This document shows positions 44,196 through 52,864 of a stretch of 64,000 bases of DNA, in pieces; the stretch's first letter is position 1, and each line of letters starts with the position of its first letter. Location: contig NZ_JADPKS010000135.1 in the NCBI RefSeq assembly GCF_023074175.1, positions 48,607 to 112,606 on the forward strand, in the 5' to 3' direction. The notes under the pieces are model-generated. The model saw only the letters and a program-made list of their open reading frames with translations, was not told the DNA's origin and did no database searches. The DNA comes from Bradyrhizobium sp. 139. Its GTDB lineage: Bacteria > Pseudomonadota > Alphaproteobacteria > Rhizobiales > Xanthobacteraceae. The translations under genes and the position numbers were made by a program.

Positions 44196-46102
44196 CTACG
44201 CTTGTACCACCTCGTGCCGCATCACGAACGGCGCGAGCAACGTGTGCACCTCACCGGCAACTACCGCGTTGATCTGCCGGAAGGCCGGCGAGGGTGACGG
44301 TTGCGATCGAGCCGTGGCTGCCGTGCGCGCCGACCTTGACCTTGCAATCGATGCCGCGCCCGGTGAGCGGCGCCAGCACGTTCGTGAACACGCGCTGCGC
44401 CGCGTCCCAGCGCAGCTGCGGCTTGAACACCTTGCCGACGCCGGTCACCGGCATCGGATCGATCGGGATGACCTGCACGGGCACGGCTGCGCGCTCCGGC
44501 GTGCGCTCGCGCACCCAAGCTTCCAGCTCGCCGGGCTTGATGGTCGCGCCCGGCTTCAACTGCACATAACCGACCGGCAATTCGCCGGCATAGGCGTCGG
44601 GCTGGCCGACCACGGCGGCGAAGCCGACGGCGGGATGGCGGAACATGATCTCCTCGATCGGCGCCGGATCGATGTTGTGGCCGCCGCGGATCACGAGATC
44701 CTTGGCGCGGCCGGTGATCCAGAGATAGCCGTCGGCATCCAGCCGGCCGAGATCGCCGGAATTGACCCAGACCTCGTCGACGAAGGCGCCCTTGTTGTGT
44801 TCGTCGTCGAGATAGCCGCCGAACACGCCGGGGCCCGCCATGATGACGACGCCGATCTCGTCAGGCGCGCAGTCGCGGATCAGTCGGCCGTCGGCATCGA
44901 GCTGCACGATGCGCACGCGCGCATAGGGCATCGGCAGGCCAACCGAGCCGAGGCGGATCGGTCGTGACGGATAGGCGAGCGTATGCACGCTCGACGTCTC
45001 GGTCATGCCGTAGACCTCGACCACCGGCAGCTTCAGCTTGTCCTGGATCGCCGATCCCACAGCGACAGGAATCGCGGAGCCGCCGCCGGCGGCATATTTC
45101 AGGCTGGAGATGTCGGCATTATCAGGCGGCACCGCCAGCGTTGCGGCAAGCACGGTCGGCACGCTCGACAACGCCTCCGGCTTGAAGCGCTCGACCAGTT
45201 GCCGGATGTTCTTCACCGAGTTCGGATTGCGCCATCCGCTCGGCGACAATACCACCAATGAGCCACCGCTCGACAGCGTCAGCAGCACCTGCGTCAGCGA
45301 TCCCCCGACGTGGAATAGCGGCATGCCGAACAACATGTTGGCGCCGGGCTTGGATTTCAGCAGCAGGTTGAGCGCCCACGCCTGATAGACTTGGTTGGTG
45401 TGGGTGTGCCGCACCAGCTTTGGCGTGCCGGTGGTGCCGCCGGTGTGGAAGTAGGCGGCGATGTCGCTGCCGAGAATTTTGCGGCCGCTGACGAGCCGGT
45501 CCGCCGGTTGCTGCGCAGCGAGATCGTGGAAGGAGAAAATGCCCCCGGCCGAATCGCCGCCGCCATAGACCTGCACGATCGCTTTGAGATGCTTCAACTG
45601 CGGCCTGATCTGCTCGATCTTCTGCCAGATGTCGGTCCCGGGCATCGGCCCGAGCGCCACCAGGACCTTGGTCTTTGCAGCATCGAGAATCTCGGCAATC
45701 TGATGCGGCTCGAGCAGCGGGTTGACGGGATTGGCGATGCCCGCGGCCTCCGCCGCAAACAGTGTCACGAAGGCTTCCGGCAACAGCGGCAGCATGAAGC
45801 TCACAACGTCGTCCTTTCCGACGCCGAGCGCGTGAAACATGTTGGCGGCTTGAAGCACCCGCACGAAGAAGTCGCGATAGCTTACGACGATCGGAGTGTC
45901 GGCGGGATCGGCATTTTGCAAGAACTGGATGGCCGGCTTGATGGGATGTCTGGCCGCCGCGAGCCTGATGGCATCAAAGGTGCTCTCGGCCGCGAGCGCG
46001 ATCGGCGTAGGCGACCTGCTCCAAGGCCCGGACCTCTGCGTCCGTTGCCAGATCCGGATAGTCGTTGCCGATGAAGCGATCGAGCGCGTGGATGCCCGCC
46101 AT
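44196..46102 (-). pseudogene. Acyl-CoA synthetase (AMP-binding) gene with two frameshifts
   Basis: The N-terminus MAGIHALDRFIGNDYPDLAT runs in one frame to about 46000. The body (PIALAAESTFDAIRLAAARH onward) is in a second frame and the final 25 residues (VVAGEVHTLLAPFVMRHEVV) in a third. The body has the AMP-binding core FHTGGTTGTPKLVRHTHTNQ, VYGMTETSSVH and GDLGRLDADGYLWITGRAKD. Together they form a complete fatty-acid/aromatic acyl-CoA ligase of about 635 aa. The first shift fits a 5-base deletion at a repeated ATCG, the second a one-base insertion or two-base deletion near 44265. Two independent lesions favour a real pseudogene, but sequencing error is possible. Confidence 0.8.
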
Positions 46103-46348
46103 GGAATTCCGTCCTCCCTCAGTGCTTGTCCCCGCCCCTGTCTTTTGACATTTTGGTTCGGCGAAGCCTCGACCGATGACCGGCCGAGCGCGGACAGAAT
46201 GATGGATGATTGAGCATTCGTCCATGACCTCACGACTGCGGTAATTGGACTCTGGTTAGAGGCCTTTGAACCTCCGCGCCCGATCCGGGGACCAAGAACT
46301 GGCATCGAATTCGCTTGCCAGCGCCCCGCCGCAAGACTTGAGGTGAAC

Positions 46349-47446
46349 ATGACTACGCCCCTGCGGGATTGCGCCACCCGGCTGTTCGTCGCGCTCGCCA
46401 TGGGTACGTGGATCATGGCATCGGCGGTCGCCCTGCCGCGCGCGGCGCTCGCCGAAGACACCCAGCTCGACAAGATGCGCGCCAAGATCGCGGCCTTCGT
46501 CGCCGACAAGATGGAGAAGCTGGGCGGCTCGCGCATCGTCTACAAGGTGGACAGCGACGGCTTGCGCGAGAGCGTCGTCACGGATTTGCGCGACGACGTC
46601 CACAAGACCCTGCGCGAGGGCCGCGTCGCCTTCTCCGGTCTTGCGATCCGCGACGGCGGCGTCGAATTGAACATCGCGGACGCGAAGGGCCGCGAACAGC
46701 TCGCGCGCAAGCTGGCATCAGCCGCGGAGGAACTGCCATCGCGTGCGCTCACGGTGACCGACGGTGGCGACGGACTGGTCAGGCTCGCACCGACCGATGC
46801 CGCAGCCGCGGCACGGCTGCAAGATCTTGTCGAGAACGCCATCGCCATGATCGAGCAACGTCTCAAGAACGCCGGGGTCAAGCTCGCCAGCGTCCAGCCT
46901 GACGGGGCGGACCGCATCCGCATCTTCCTGCCTGATGTGATGGAGCCCGAGCGCGTGACCGCGGTCTTCGCCAGGAAGGTGAAGGTCAACTTCCGCCTGA
47001 TCGACCTCTCGATGCCGGCGGAGCGGGCACAATCGGGCACGCCGCCCACGGGCACCGAAGTCCTGCCAGGCTTCAAAGACCAGCTCCCCTATCTGGTCGC
47101 CAAAGACAGCGCGCTGGACGGCGACGACATCAGCTATGCCGGTCCGGGATTTGCGAGCGGCACGAAGGAGCCGATCGCCTCGTTCCGCTTCAACGGCCGC
47201 GGCACGCGGCGCTTTGCCCACGTCACCGAAGAGAACATCGGAAAGCCCTTCGCCATCGTGCTCGACGGCAGGGTGATCTCCGCTCCCGTGATCCGCGAGA
47301 CGATCACCGGCGGCTCGGGCCAGATCTCCGGCAATTTCACCCTGGAAGAGGCCAACAGCGTCGCCATGTTGCTGCGCGCCGGTTCGCTGCCGGGACACCT
47401 CGACCTCGTCGAGCAGGAGGTCGTGCAGCCCGCCGCCAAGCCGTAA
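46349..47446 (+). CDS. SecD-like periplasmic domain protein without membrane core
   Basis: A 365-aa exported protein with an N-terminal signal (TRLFVALAMGTWIMASAVAL, cleavage near ALA-EDT). Sequence similarity is to the SecD periplasmic P1 region: AIAMIEQRLKNAGVKLASVQ, VNFRLIDLSMP, FNGRGTRRFAHVTEENIGKP, AIVLDGRVISAPVIRETITG and GSGQISGNFTLEEANSVAML. It ends LLRAGSLPGHLDLVEQEVVQ, exactly where SecD would enter its transmembrane region. It cannot itself be a protein-export motor component; function unknown. A GTG start 6 bases upstream is possible. Confidence 0.8.
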   Translation: MTTPLRDCATRLFVALAMGTWIMASAVALPRAALAEDTQLDKMRAKIAAFVADKMEKLGGSRIVYKVDSDGLRESVVTDLRDDVHKTLREGRVAFSGLAIRDGGVELNIADAKGREQLARKLASAAEELPSRALTVTDGGDGLVRLAPTDAAAAARLQDLVENAIAMIEQRLKNAGVKLASVQPDGADRIRIFLPDVMEPERVTAVFARKVKVNFRLIDLSMPAERAQSGTPPTGTEVLPGFKDQLPYLVAKDSALDGDDISYAGPGFASGTKEPIASFRFNGRGTRRFAHVTEENIGKPFAIVLDGRVISAPVIRETITGGSGQISGNFTLEEANSVAMLLRAGSLPGHLDLVEQEVVQPAAKP

Positions 47447-47696
47447 GCCGGCTCGCCTACGCCCCCCGCCCCCGTCGGGACGCCACGGTCCACGACGCCG
47501 AAGCCCGCGCGGCCGGCCCGAATCATGGGCGCGTTGCGGCCATACGCACACCCAACGGGCAATTGCCGAAATGCCCGATAAGGCTAAAATTTGCCTCTTG
47601 CGGCAGGACGGCCGAAGGCTTCATTCAAGCGGTCGTCATTCTATTTCGACGATACGGTACCAACCGGGACTGAAGGCCTTACGCGGGGACAATACC

Positions 47697-48503
47697 ATGC
47701 CGTCCGGCAGTGCAGACATTTCCTCGATCCTCGACCGCATTCTCGATGCGGCGACGGACAACCTCAGGATCGCGAAGATCCTGGTCCAGATGGGCCTCGA
47801 TCCCAACAACGTCACCTACGACGCGATCTTCAACCGGCTGCTGGAGATCTTCGTCCACAACATCACGTTCGCCAATCTGTTCGCCGCGGTCGGCGCCGGC
47901 TTCTTCGTCGCTACCCTGCTGATGCGGACGATGGTGCCGCTCCGCGTCGCCAACATGATCGGCTGCGCGCTCTTCGCCGTTTTCGGCGCGCTCTCGGCCA
48001 ACGTCTCGACGTTCCTGCTCTATCTGCTGCTGCTTCCGATCAACGCCTTGCGCCTGCGGCAGATGCTCAAGCTGGTCAAGAAGGCGCGCCATGCCGCCGA
48101 AGGCGATATGTCGATCGAATGGCTCAAGCCGTTCATGACCGAACGCAAATATCGCCGCGGCGACACGCTGTTCAAGCTGGGCGATCCGGCCAAGGAGATG
48201 CTCCTCACCGTCACCGGCAAGTTCCTGGTCAAGGAGATCAATGTCGAGATCCAGCCCGGCGCGCTGATGGGCGAGCTCGGCTTCCTCACGCCGGACAACC
48301 GGCGCACCGGCACGATCGAATGCATCGAAGACGGACAGGTGCTGACGATCACCTATGACCGGCTGCTCGAGATCTACTTCCAGGACCCGCAGTTCGGCTA
48401 CTACTTCCTCGTGCTGACCAGCCAGCGCCTGCTGCAAAACATCGAGCGCTTGCAGAGCCAGTTGGCGACCGAGCGAGCGGCCACCACCAACAGGATCGCC
48501 TGA
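47697..48503 (+). CDS. Membrane protein with C-terminal cyclic-nucleotide-binding domain
   Basis: A 268-aa protein. The N-terminal 55 residues are soluble and helical, followed by two or three transmembrane helices (ITFANLFAAVGAGFFVATLL; ANMIGCALFAVFGALSANVS; TFLLYLLLLPINALRL). The C-terminus is a cNMP-binding fold (about 145-245: YRRGDTLFKLGDPAKEMLLT, IQPGALMGELGFLTPDNRRT). The phosphate-binding loop keeps G-x-L-x-GE-L-G-F, then RRTG. Helices followed by a cNMP domain recall Popeye-type proteins. No output domain. Start ATG 47697. Confidence 0.8.
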   Translation: MPSGSADISSILDRILDAATDNLRIAKILVQMGLDPNNVTYDAIFNRLLEIFVHNITFANLFAAVGAGFFVATLLMRTMVPLRVANMIGCALFAVFGALSANVSTFLLYLLLLPINALRLRQMLKLVKKARHAAEGDMSIEWLKPFMTERKYRRGDTLFKLGDPAKEMLLTVTGKFLVKEINVEIQPGALMGELGFLTPDNRRTGTIECIEDGQVLTITYDRLLEIYFQDPQFGYYFLVLTSQRLLQNIERLQSQLATERAATTNRIA

Positions 48504-48776
48504 CCGGCTTCGCGGATCCCGGCTCTGCGCGGCAACGCTGAGGGCGTTGCAGCGCGTCCGGGACACGAGAGCCGAACGCTCCTGGCCCAAATCGTCCGCC
48601 ACCATCCGCGCCACGACGCGGAGCGGATATGTCCCGCCCGCAGCGCAGCATGGCTGCTGATAGCGGGAACTTGCGGCAATCATGAAATTGAACCCTTCCA
48701 AATTGATGCTAGGCGGCCCCGCCGCAAAACCGCCCCAAAAACCGAATGGTAACCATGCTGCCCTTAAGGTAACGAC

Positions 48777-49574
48777 GTGATCAATTCCCCGACGATCCTG
48801 GTGTTCGATTCCGGCCTTGGCGGACTCACGGTGCTCCGCGAGGTCGTGGCCGCACGCCCGGACGCGCATTACATCTACGTCGCGGACGATGCCTTCTTCC
48901 CCTACGGCCACCACGGCGAGGACGAGATCATCGCCCGCGTCGTGCCGCTGATGGGGGAGCTGATCGGCACGCACGATCCTGACCTCGTCGTCATCGCCTG
49001 CAACACGGCGTCCACCCTGGTCCTATCGCATCTGCGCGCCGCCTATTCCCTGCCCTTCGTCGGCACCGTGCCGGCGATCAAGCCCGCCTGCGCACTGTCG
49101 AAGACCCGGCGCGTTTCGGTGCTCGGCACCAAGGGCACGGTGAAGCGCGAGTACACCAAGGCGCTGATCCGCGATTTCGCGCTGGGTTGCGAGGTGACGC
49201 TGGTCGGCTCGCCCGAGCTTGCATCGCTGGCTGAAGCCGCGCTCAGCGGACATCCGATCAGCGACGGCGACGTCCTTGCCGAGCTCGCGCCCTGCTTCGT
49301 CGGCGATCCCCAGGATGCGGGTGCGCGCACCGACATCGTGGTGCTCGCGTGCACGCATTATCCGCTGCTGCTCGACCGGCTGAATAAACTTGCGCCCTGG
49401 CCGGTGGACTGGATCGATCCGGCGCCGGCCATCGCCCGCCGCGTCTCCGACCTGCTCGGGGCGCGCATCGGCGGCATAGCGCAATCCGGTGCCGAGATGA
49501 TCTTCACCTCGAACCGTGCGCATGGCCTCAGCGCCACGCTAACGCCGTTCTTCGGCGGCCGTGTGCCGGCCTGA
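48777..49574 (+). CDS. murI: Glutamate racemase
   Basis: A 265-aa cofactor-independent racemase making D-glutamate for peptidoglycan. It has FDSGLGGLTVLREV (catalytic Asp region), IYVADDAFFPYGHHGEDEI, VVIACNTASTLVLSHLR (first catalytic Cys, about 75) and VVLACTHYPLLLDRLNKL (second catalytic Cys, about 190). GTG start at 48777. It stands as a single gene ahead of the aldolase. Confidence 0.94.
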   Translation: MINSPTILVFDSGLGGLTVLREVVAARPDAHYIYVADDAFFPYGHHGEDEIIARVVPLMGELIGTHDPDLVVIACNTASTLVLSHLRAAYSLPFVGTVPAIKPACALSKTRRVSVLGTKGTVKREYTKALIRDFALGCEVTLVGSPELASLAEAALSGHPISDGDVLAELAPCFVGDPQDAGARTDIVVLACTHYPLLLDRLNKLAPWPVDWIDPAPAIARRVSDLLGARIGGIAQSGAEMIFTSNRAHGLSATLTPFFGGRVPA

Positions 49575-49646
49575 CTTTGCGCCGCAACGGCGCGCTGCTA
49601 GGCTTCGCCGTCATCATCTCTCCGCAGGTCAGCCCAAGGCAATTCG

Positions 49647-50420
49647 ATGTCGGTCCCGACTATGCCACTCAACCGCCTCCGCCAGCTCTGGCGCGAGGGC
49701 CGCCCGGCCTTCGGCGCGATCGCGACGATCCCGAGCGTGCAGACCGTGCAGATCATGGCACGCTCGCTCGACTGGATCATCGTCGATCTCGAGCATGGCC
49801 CGATTGGATTGACCGAAGCACATGCGATGATCGCAGCCACCACCGGCACGCCGTGCACGCCCCTGGTGCGGATCGCGGCGAACGAGCCGTGGCTTGCGAA
49901 GGCGCCGATGGACATCGGCGCCTTCGGCATCAACTTCCCGATGATCACCAATCGCGCTGAAGCCGGGAAGGCGGTGCGCAGCGTGCGCTATCCGCCGCGC
50001 GGCGATCGTCTCTGGGGTCCGTTCCACGCGCCGTTCCGCTGGGGCCAGTCGATGCCGGACTACATGGCCAGCGCCGACGACGAGATCATCTGCATGATCA
50101 CCATCGAGCATGTCGATGCCGTCAACCGCATCGACGAGATAATGGCCACGCCCGGCATCGACGTCGCGGTGATCGGCCCCGGCGATCTCGCCACCTCCAT
50201 CAACAAGCGCGGGCAGGTGGACGATCCGGAATTGCTGGAGCTGGTCGCGCGGGCCGAGGCCGGCATCCTCAAAAGCGGCGTGCCGATCGGCGGCGTGGCC
50301 CGCACCGCCGACCAGGCCAACGCGCTGATCGACCGCGGCTACCGCGCCATCGCGCTGGGTTTCGATTGGTCGCTCTTCCAGCGCGGCATCATGGCGGCGT
50401 TCGACGGCATCAAGCGCTGA
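49647..50420 (+). CDS. HpcH/HpaI family aldolase/citrate lyase
   Basis: A 257-aa class II pyruvate aldolase-like TIM barrel. It has WIIVDLEHGPIGLTEAHAMI (general base and helix), PLVRIAANEPW, GAFGINFPMITNRAEAGKAV, RSVRYPPRGDRLWGP, CMITIEHVDAVNRIDEI (metal Glu) and VIGPGDLATSINKRGQ (metal Asp). Members cleave or form 4-hydroxy-2-oxo acids such as 4-hydroxy-2-oxoheptanedioate; the precise substrate is unknown. Confidence 0.9.
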   Translation: MSVPTMPLNRLRQLWREGRPAFGAIATIPSVQTVQIMARSLDWIIVDLEHGPIGLTEAHAMIAATTGTPCTPLVRIAANEPWLAKAPMDIGAFGINFPMITNRAEAGKAVRSVRYPPRGDRLWGPFHAPFRWGQSMPDYMASADDEIICMITIEHVDAVNRIDEIMATPGIDVAVIGPGDLATSINKRGQVDDPELLELVARAEAGILKSGVPIGGVARTADQANALIDRGYRAIALGFDWSLFQRGIMAAFDGIKR

Positions 50421-50487
50421 ACAAACCGATTGCGATCTTGCCGGCAGCGGCGGCGCTGCTAGGGTCGGCCGTTCCAGGGAGGAAACA

Positions 50488-50866
50488 ATGCTCAAAAAGA
50501 CTTTGCTCGCTCTCGTTTTCACCGGCCTTGCCGCCGCGGCCTTCGCCCAGCAGACCGGCATCAAGCGCACCCCACTCCAGAAGGTCGAGTTTCCGGACGG
50601 CTACAACACCATCACCGCCATCGCGGAAGTCCCGACGGGCGGTGCAGCCGGACGCTCATCCGGGAATCGAGACCGGCTACGTGCTCGAAGGCGAGCTGAA
50701 TCTGCTCGTCGATGGGCAGCCGGAGAAAACCCTGAAAGCTGGCGATTCCTATCAAATCCCGGCAGGCGTCGTGCACGACGCCAAGGCCCACGGCGACAAG
50801 GCCATGAAAGTGCTCGGCGTTTACGTCGTCGACAAGACCAAGCCGCTGGCCTCGCCTGCGCCCTGA
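50488..50866 (+). pseudogene. Secreted cupin gene broken by a frameshift
   Basis: The signal peptide MLKKTLLALVFTGLAAAAFA (cleavage AFA-QQ) and the start of a cupin (KRTPLQKVEFPDGYNTITAI) lie in one frame to about 50640. The rest (HPGIETGYVLEGELNLLVDG; TLKAGDSYQIPAGVVHDAKA; VLGVYVVDKTKPLASPAP) continues in another. Joined, they give a typical 125-130 aa exported cupin. The junction falls where G-R-H-T-H-P-G-I-E is expected, and the shift is equivalent to losing 2 or 5 bases. A metal-binding His of cupin motif 1 may therefore also be lost. Confidence 0.8.
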
Positions 50867-50970
50867 TGCGGCGAACCGACCGCCCCTAAGCGGGTTGGTT
50901 CATGCTAGAGCAGGCAGCGAGCGGGAACCCGCTCGCTGCACATATTTTCATCCGCGGGAACCGGAGCGCG

Positions 50971-51738
50971 ATGCGCGGAACATCCAAGACCATTTCGCTG
51001 CCGCGCCGTCTGATTTGCGACCTCATGCGCGCCTCGATGGGCGTGCCGTTCGTGTCGCTCTCCCGTTCGCTCAATATCCGCCCCCTGCTGGAGGCCCGCG
51101 CGGGCGCGCTGGCGCCGGCCGGCTGGGCCGCGATGTTCGTCAAGGCTTTCGCTGTGGTGGCCAAGGACGAGCCGGTCCTGCGCACGATCTACGCCAAATG
51201 GCCCTGGCCGATGCTCTACGAACTACCAAACAGCGTGGCCTCGGTCGCCATCGCCCGGGTTGAGGACGGCGAGGAATGCGTGATGCCGCAGCGGATCGCG
51301 GCTCCTGAGGCCATGAGGCTGGCCACCATCGACGCCGAGATCCGGCGCGCCAAGACGGCGCCGATCGAGGACGTTCCGATGTTCCGCAAGATCATGCGGG
51401 CGACCCGCCTGCCGCTGCCGCTGCGACGCCTGTCCTGGGCGATCGGCCTGAATTTCGGCCGGCAGCGCGGCAACTGGTTCGGCAGCTTCGCGGTGAGCTC
51501 GGTGGCCGCCTATGGCGGGGGCGAGCTCCACCCCGTCACGCCCGGCCCCTTTATCATCAGCTATGGCGTGGTCGAGCCCGACCAGACCATCCACGTCGTG
51601 ATCCGCTGGGACCACCGCGTCACCGACGCCGCCCCGATCGCCCGGGTCCTAACCCGGCTGGAACAGGTCCTGAACACTGAAATCGCTGCCGAATTGCGAG
51701 CAGCCGGGGCAAAGCCCATCCGGGCTGTCCGGACATGA
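50971..51738 (+). CDS. 2-oxoacid dehydrogenase acyltransferase-like catalytic domain protein
   Basis: A 255-aa protein similar to the E2 catalytic domain alone, without lipoyl or peripheral-subunit-binding domains. FVKAFAVVAKDEPVLRTIYA, NWFGSFAVSSVAAYGGGELH and VIRWDHRVTDAAPIARVLTR match the CAT-like fold. The canonical HxxxDG motif appears as H-R-V-T-D-A, keeping His and Asp but replacing Gly. It may be an acyltransferase of a different kind or inactive. Start at ATG 50971 is preferred; an earlier in-frame ATG at 50902 is possible. Confidence 0.75.
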   Translation: MRGTSKTISLPRRLICDLMRASMGVPFVSLSRSLNIRPLLEARAGALAPAGWAAMFVKAFAVVAKDEPVLRTIYAKWPWPMLYELPNSVASVAIARVEDGEECVMPQRIAAPEAMRLATIDAEIRRAKTAPIEDVPMFRKIMRATRLPLPLRRLSWAIGLNFGRQRGNWFGSFAVSSVAAYGGGELHPVTPGPFIISYGVVEPDQTIHVVIRWDHRVTDAAPIARVLTRLEQVLNTEIAAELRAAGAKPIRAVRT

Positions 51739-51795
51739 TTTTCGGGGCTATTCGCATTGACAGGACGGCCTAAACTCACCTAAAAGCCCCCTGCT

Positions 51796-51817
51796 CGCGG
51801 GCCGATTTCGGCCCGCG
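51796..51817 (+). promoter_or_regulatory. Leader hairpin upstream of rpsD
   Basis: CGCGGGCCGA-TT-TCGGCCCGCG, a perfect 10-bp stem with a 2-base loop, lies 121 bp before the rpsD start. There is no T-run after it, so it is not an obvious terminator. It could be an attenuator, a processing site or an S4-binding leader element. Confidence 0.45.
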
Positions 51818-51938
51818 AAGCGTTTCGCGACCCGTGGCCGCGTCCCTTCAAGCTTTGGGGATGAGGCCTGTCGGTGGCGGGCTTGCCCGTCACACAGGAG
51901 GGCGCGTTTCCTCAAACCATGAACCTGAAGAGGACGCG

Positions 51939-52556
51939 ATGACTAAGCGCAGTGAGGCGAAGTACAAGCTCGATCGCCGTATGGGCCAGAACATCTGGGG
52001 CCGCCCGAAGAGCCCCGTCAACCGCCGCGAATACGGCCCCGGCCAGCACGGCCAGCGCCGCAAGGGCAAGCTCTCCGATTTCGGCGTGCAGCTGCGCGCC
52101 AAGCAGAAGCTGAAGGGCTACTACGCCAACATCAGCGAGCGCCAGTTCCACGGTGTCTATGTCGAGGCGAGCCGCCTCAAGGGCGACACCGGCGAGAACC
52201 TGATCGGCCTGTTGGAGCGCCGTCTCGATATGGTGGTCTACCGCGCCAAGTTCGTCTCGACGATCTTCGCCGCGCGCCAGTTCGTCAACCACGGCCACAT
52301 CAAGGTGAACGGCCGCAAGGTCAACATCTCGAGCTATCAGGTCAAGCTTGGCGACCTCATCGAGGTGAAGGAATCCTCCAAGCAGCTGGCCCATGTGCTC
52401 GAGGCCAGCCAGCTCCCAGAACGTGACACGCCCGACTATCTCGAAGTCGACCACGGCAAGATGACCGCGAAATACGTGCGCATCCCCCACCTCTCCGACG
52501 TGCCGTTCCCGGTGCAGATGGAGCCGCATCTGGTCGTCGAATTCTATTCGCGTTGA
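51939..52556 (+). CDS. rpsD: 30S ribosomal protein S4
   Basis: A 205-aa primary rRNA-binding protein of the small subunit. Start MTKRSEAKYKLDRRMGQNIW is the standard alphaproteobacterial S4 N-terminus. It has the S4 RNA-binding domain (RRLDMVVYRAKFVSTIFAAR; FVNHGHIKVNGRKVNISSYQ) and C-terminal PHLVVEFYSR. It is encoded alone rather than in the alpha operon, as usual in Rhizobiales, and followed by a strong terminator. Confidence 0.97.
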   Translation: MTKRSEAKYKLDRRMGQNIWGRPKSPVNRREYGPGQHGQRRKGKLSDFGVQLRAKQKLKGYYANISERQFHGVYVEASRLKGDTGENLIGLLERRLDMVVYRAKFVSTIFAARQFVNHGHIKVNGRKVNISSYQVKLGDLIEVKESSKQLAHVLEASQLPERDTPDYLEVDHGKMTAKYVRIPHLSDVPFPVQMEPHLVVEFYSR

Positions 52557-52577
52557 TAACTGCGCAAATCATCGCTC

Positions 52578-52605
52578 AAAGGCCCCAGTTTCCGGGGCCT
52601 TTTTG
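52578..52605 (+). terminator. rpsD terminator
   Basis: AAAGGCCCC...GGGGCCTTTTTG, a 6-bp GC stem extended by A-T pairs and followed by five T residues, 22 bp after the rpsD stop. Confidence 0.88.
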
Positions 52606-52660
52606 TTATGGTATGGGCAGTCTCAATGCCTCAGCCGAGCGACCAACTCGCCAACATTGA

Positions 52661-52864
52661 ACCTCGGCAATACCGACCGGAGCGGAACGTCAGATATGGG
52701 CCGCGCTGCCCCGTGACGAGCAGGTCCGCCGATATCGAGGGCTGTTCGCTCAGCCCAACTGCAACAACTTCAGTTCAGACACTCCGGACGACATCCTCGC
52801 CGCCGCGCGGCAACACGTTGCCCAGCGCGTCATGGCTGAGGACCGGTTATCGTTGTTCCACTAG
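52661..52864 (+). pseudogene. Possible start-less remnant of a small gene
   Basis: A 67-codon open stretch ending at the TAG 52862-52864 reads protein-like (QIWAALPRDEQVRRYRGLFA; DDILAAARQHVAQRV) but has no ATG, GTG or TTG start before its C-terminal ten residues. Codon use and composition look coding. It could be the decayed end of a small gene, or it could use a non-standard start. The TAG abuts the next gene's ATG. Confidence 0.3.

Noticed and set aside
46103..46536. Upstream extension of the acyl-CoA ligase body frame to 46536
   Set aside because: The extension overlaps the SecD-like gene and lacks similarity; the true N-terminus is in another frame at 46102, showing a frameshift instead.
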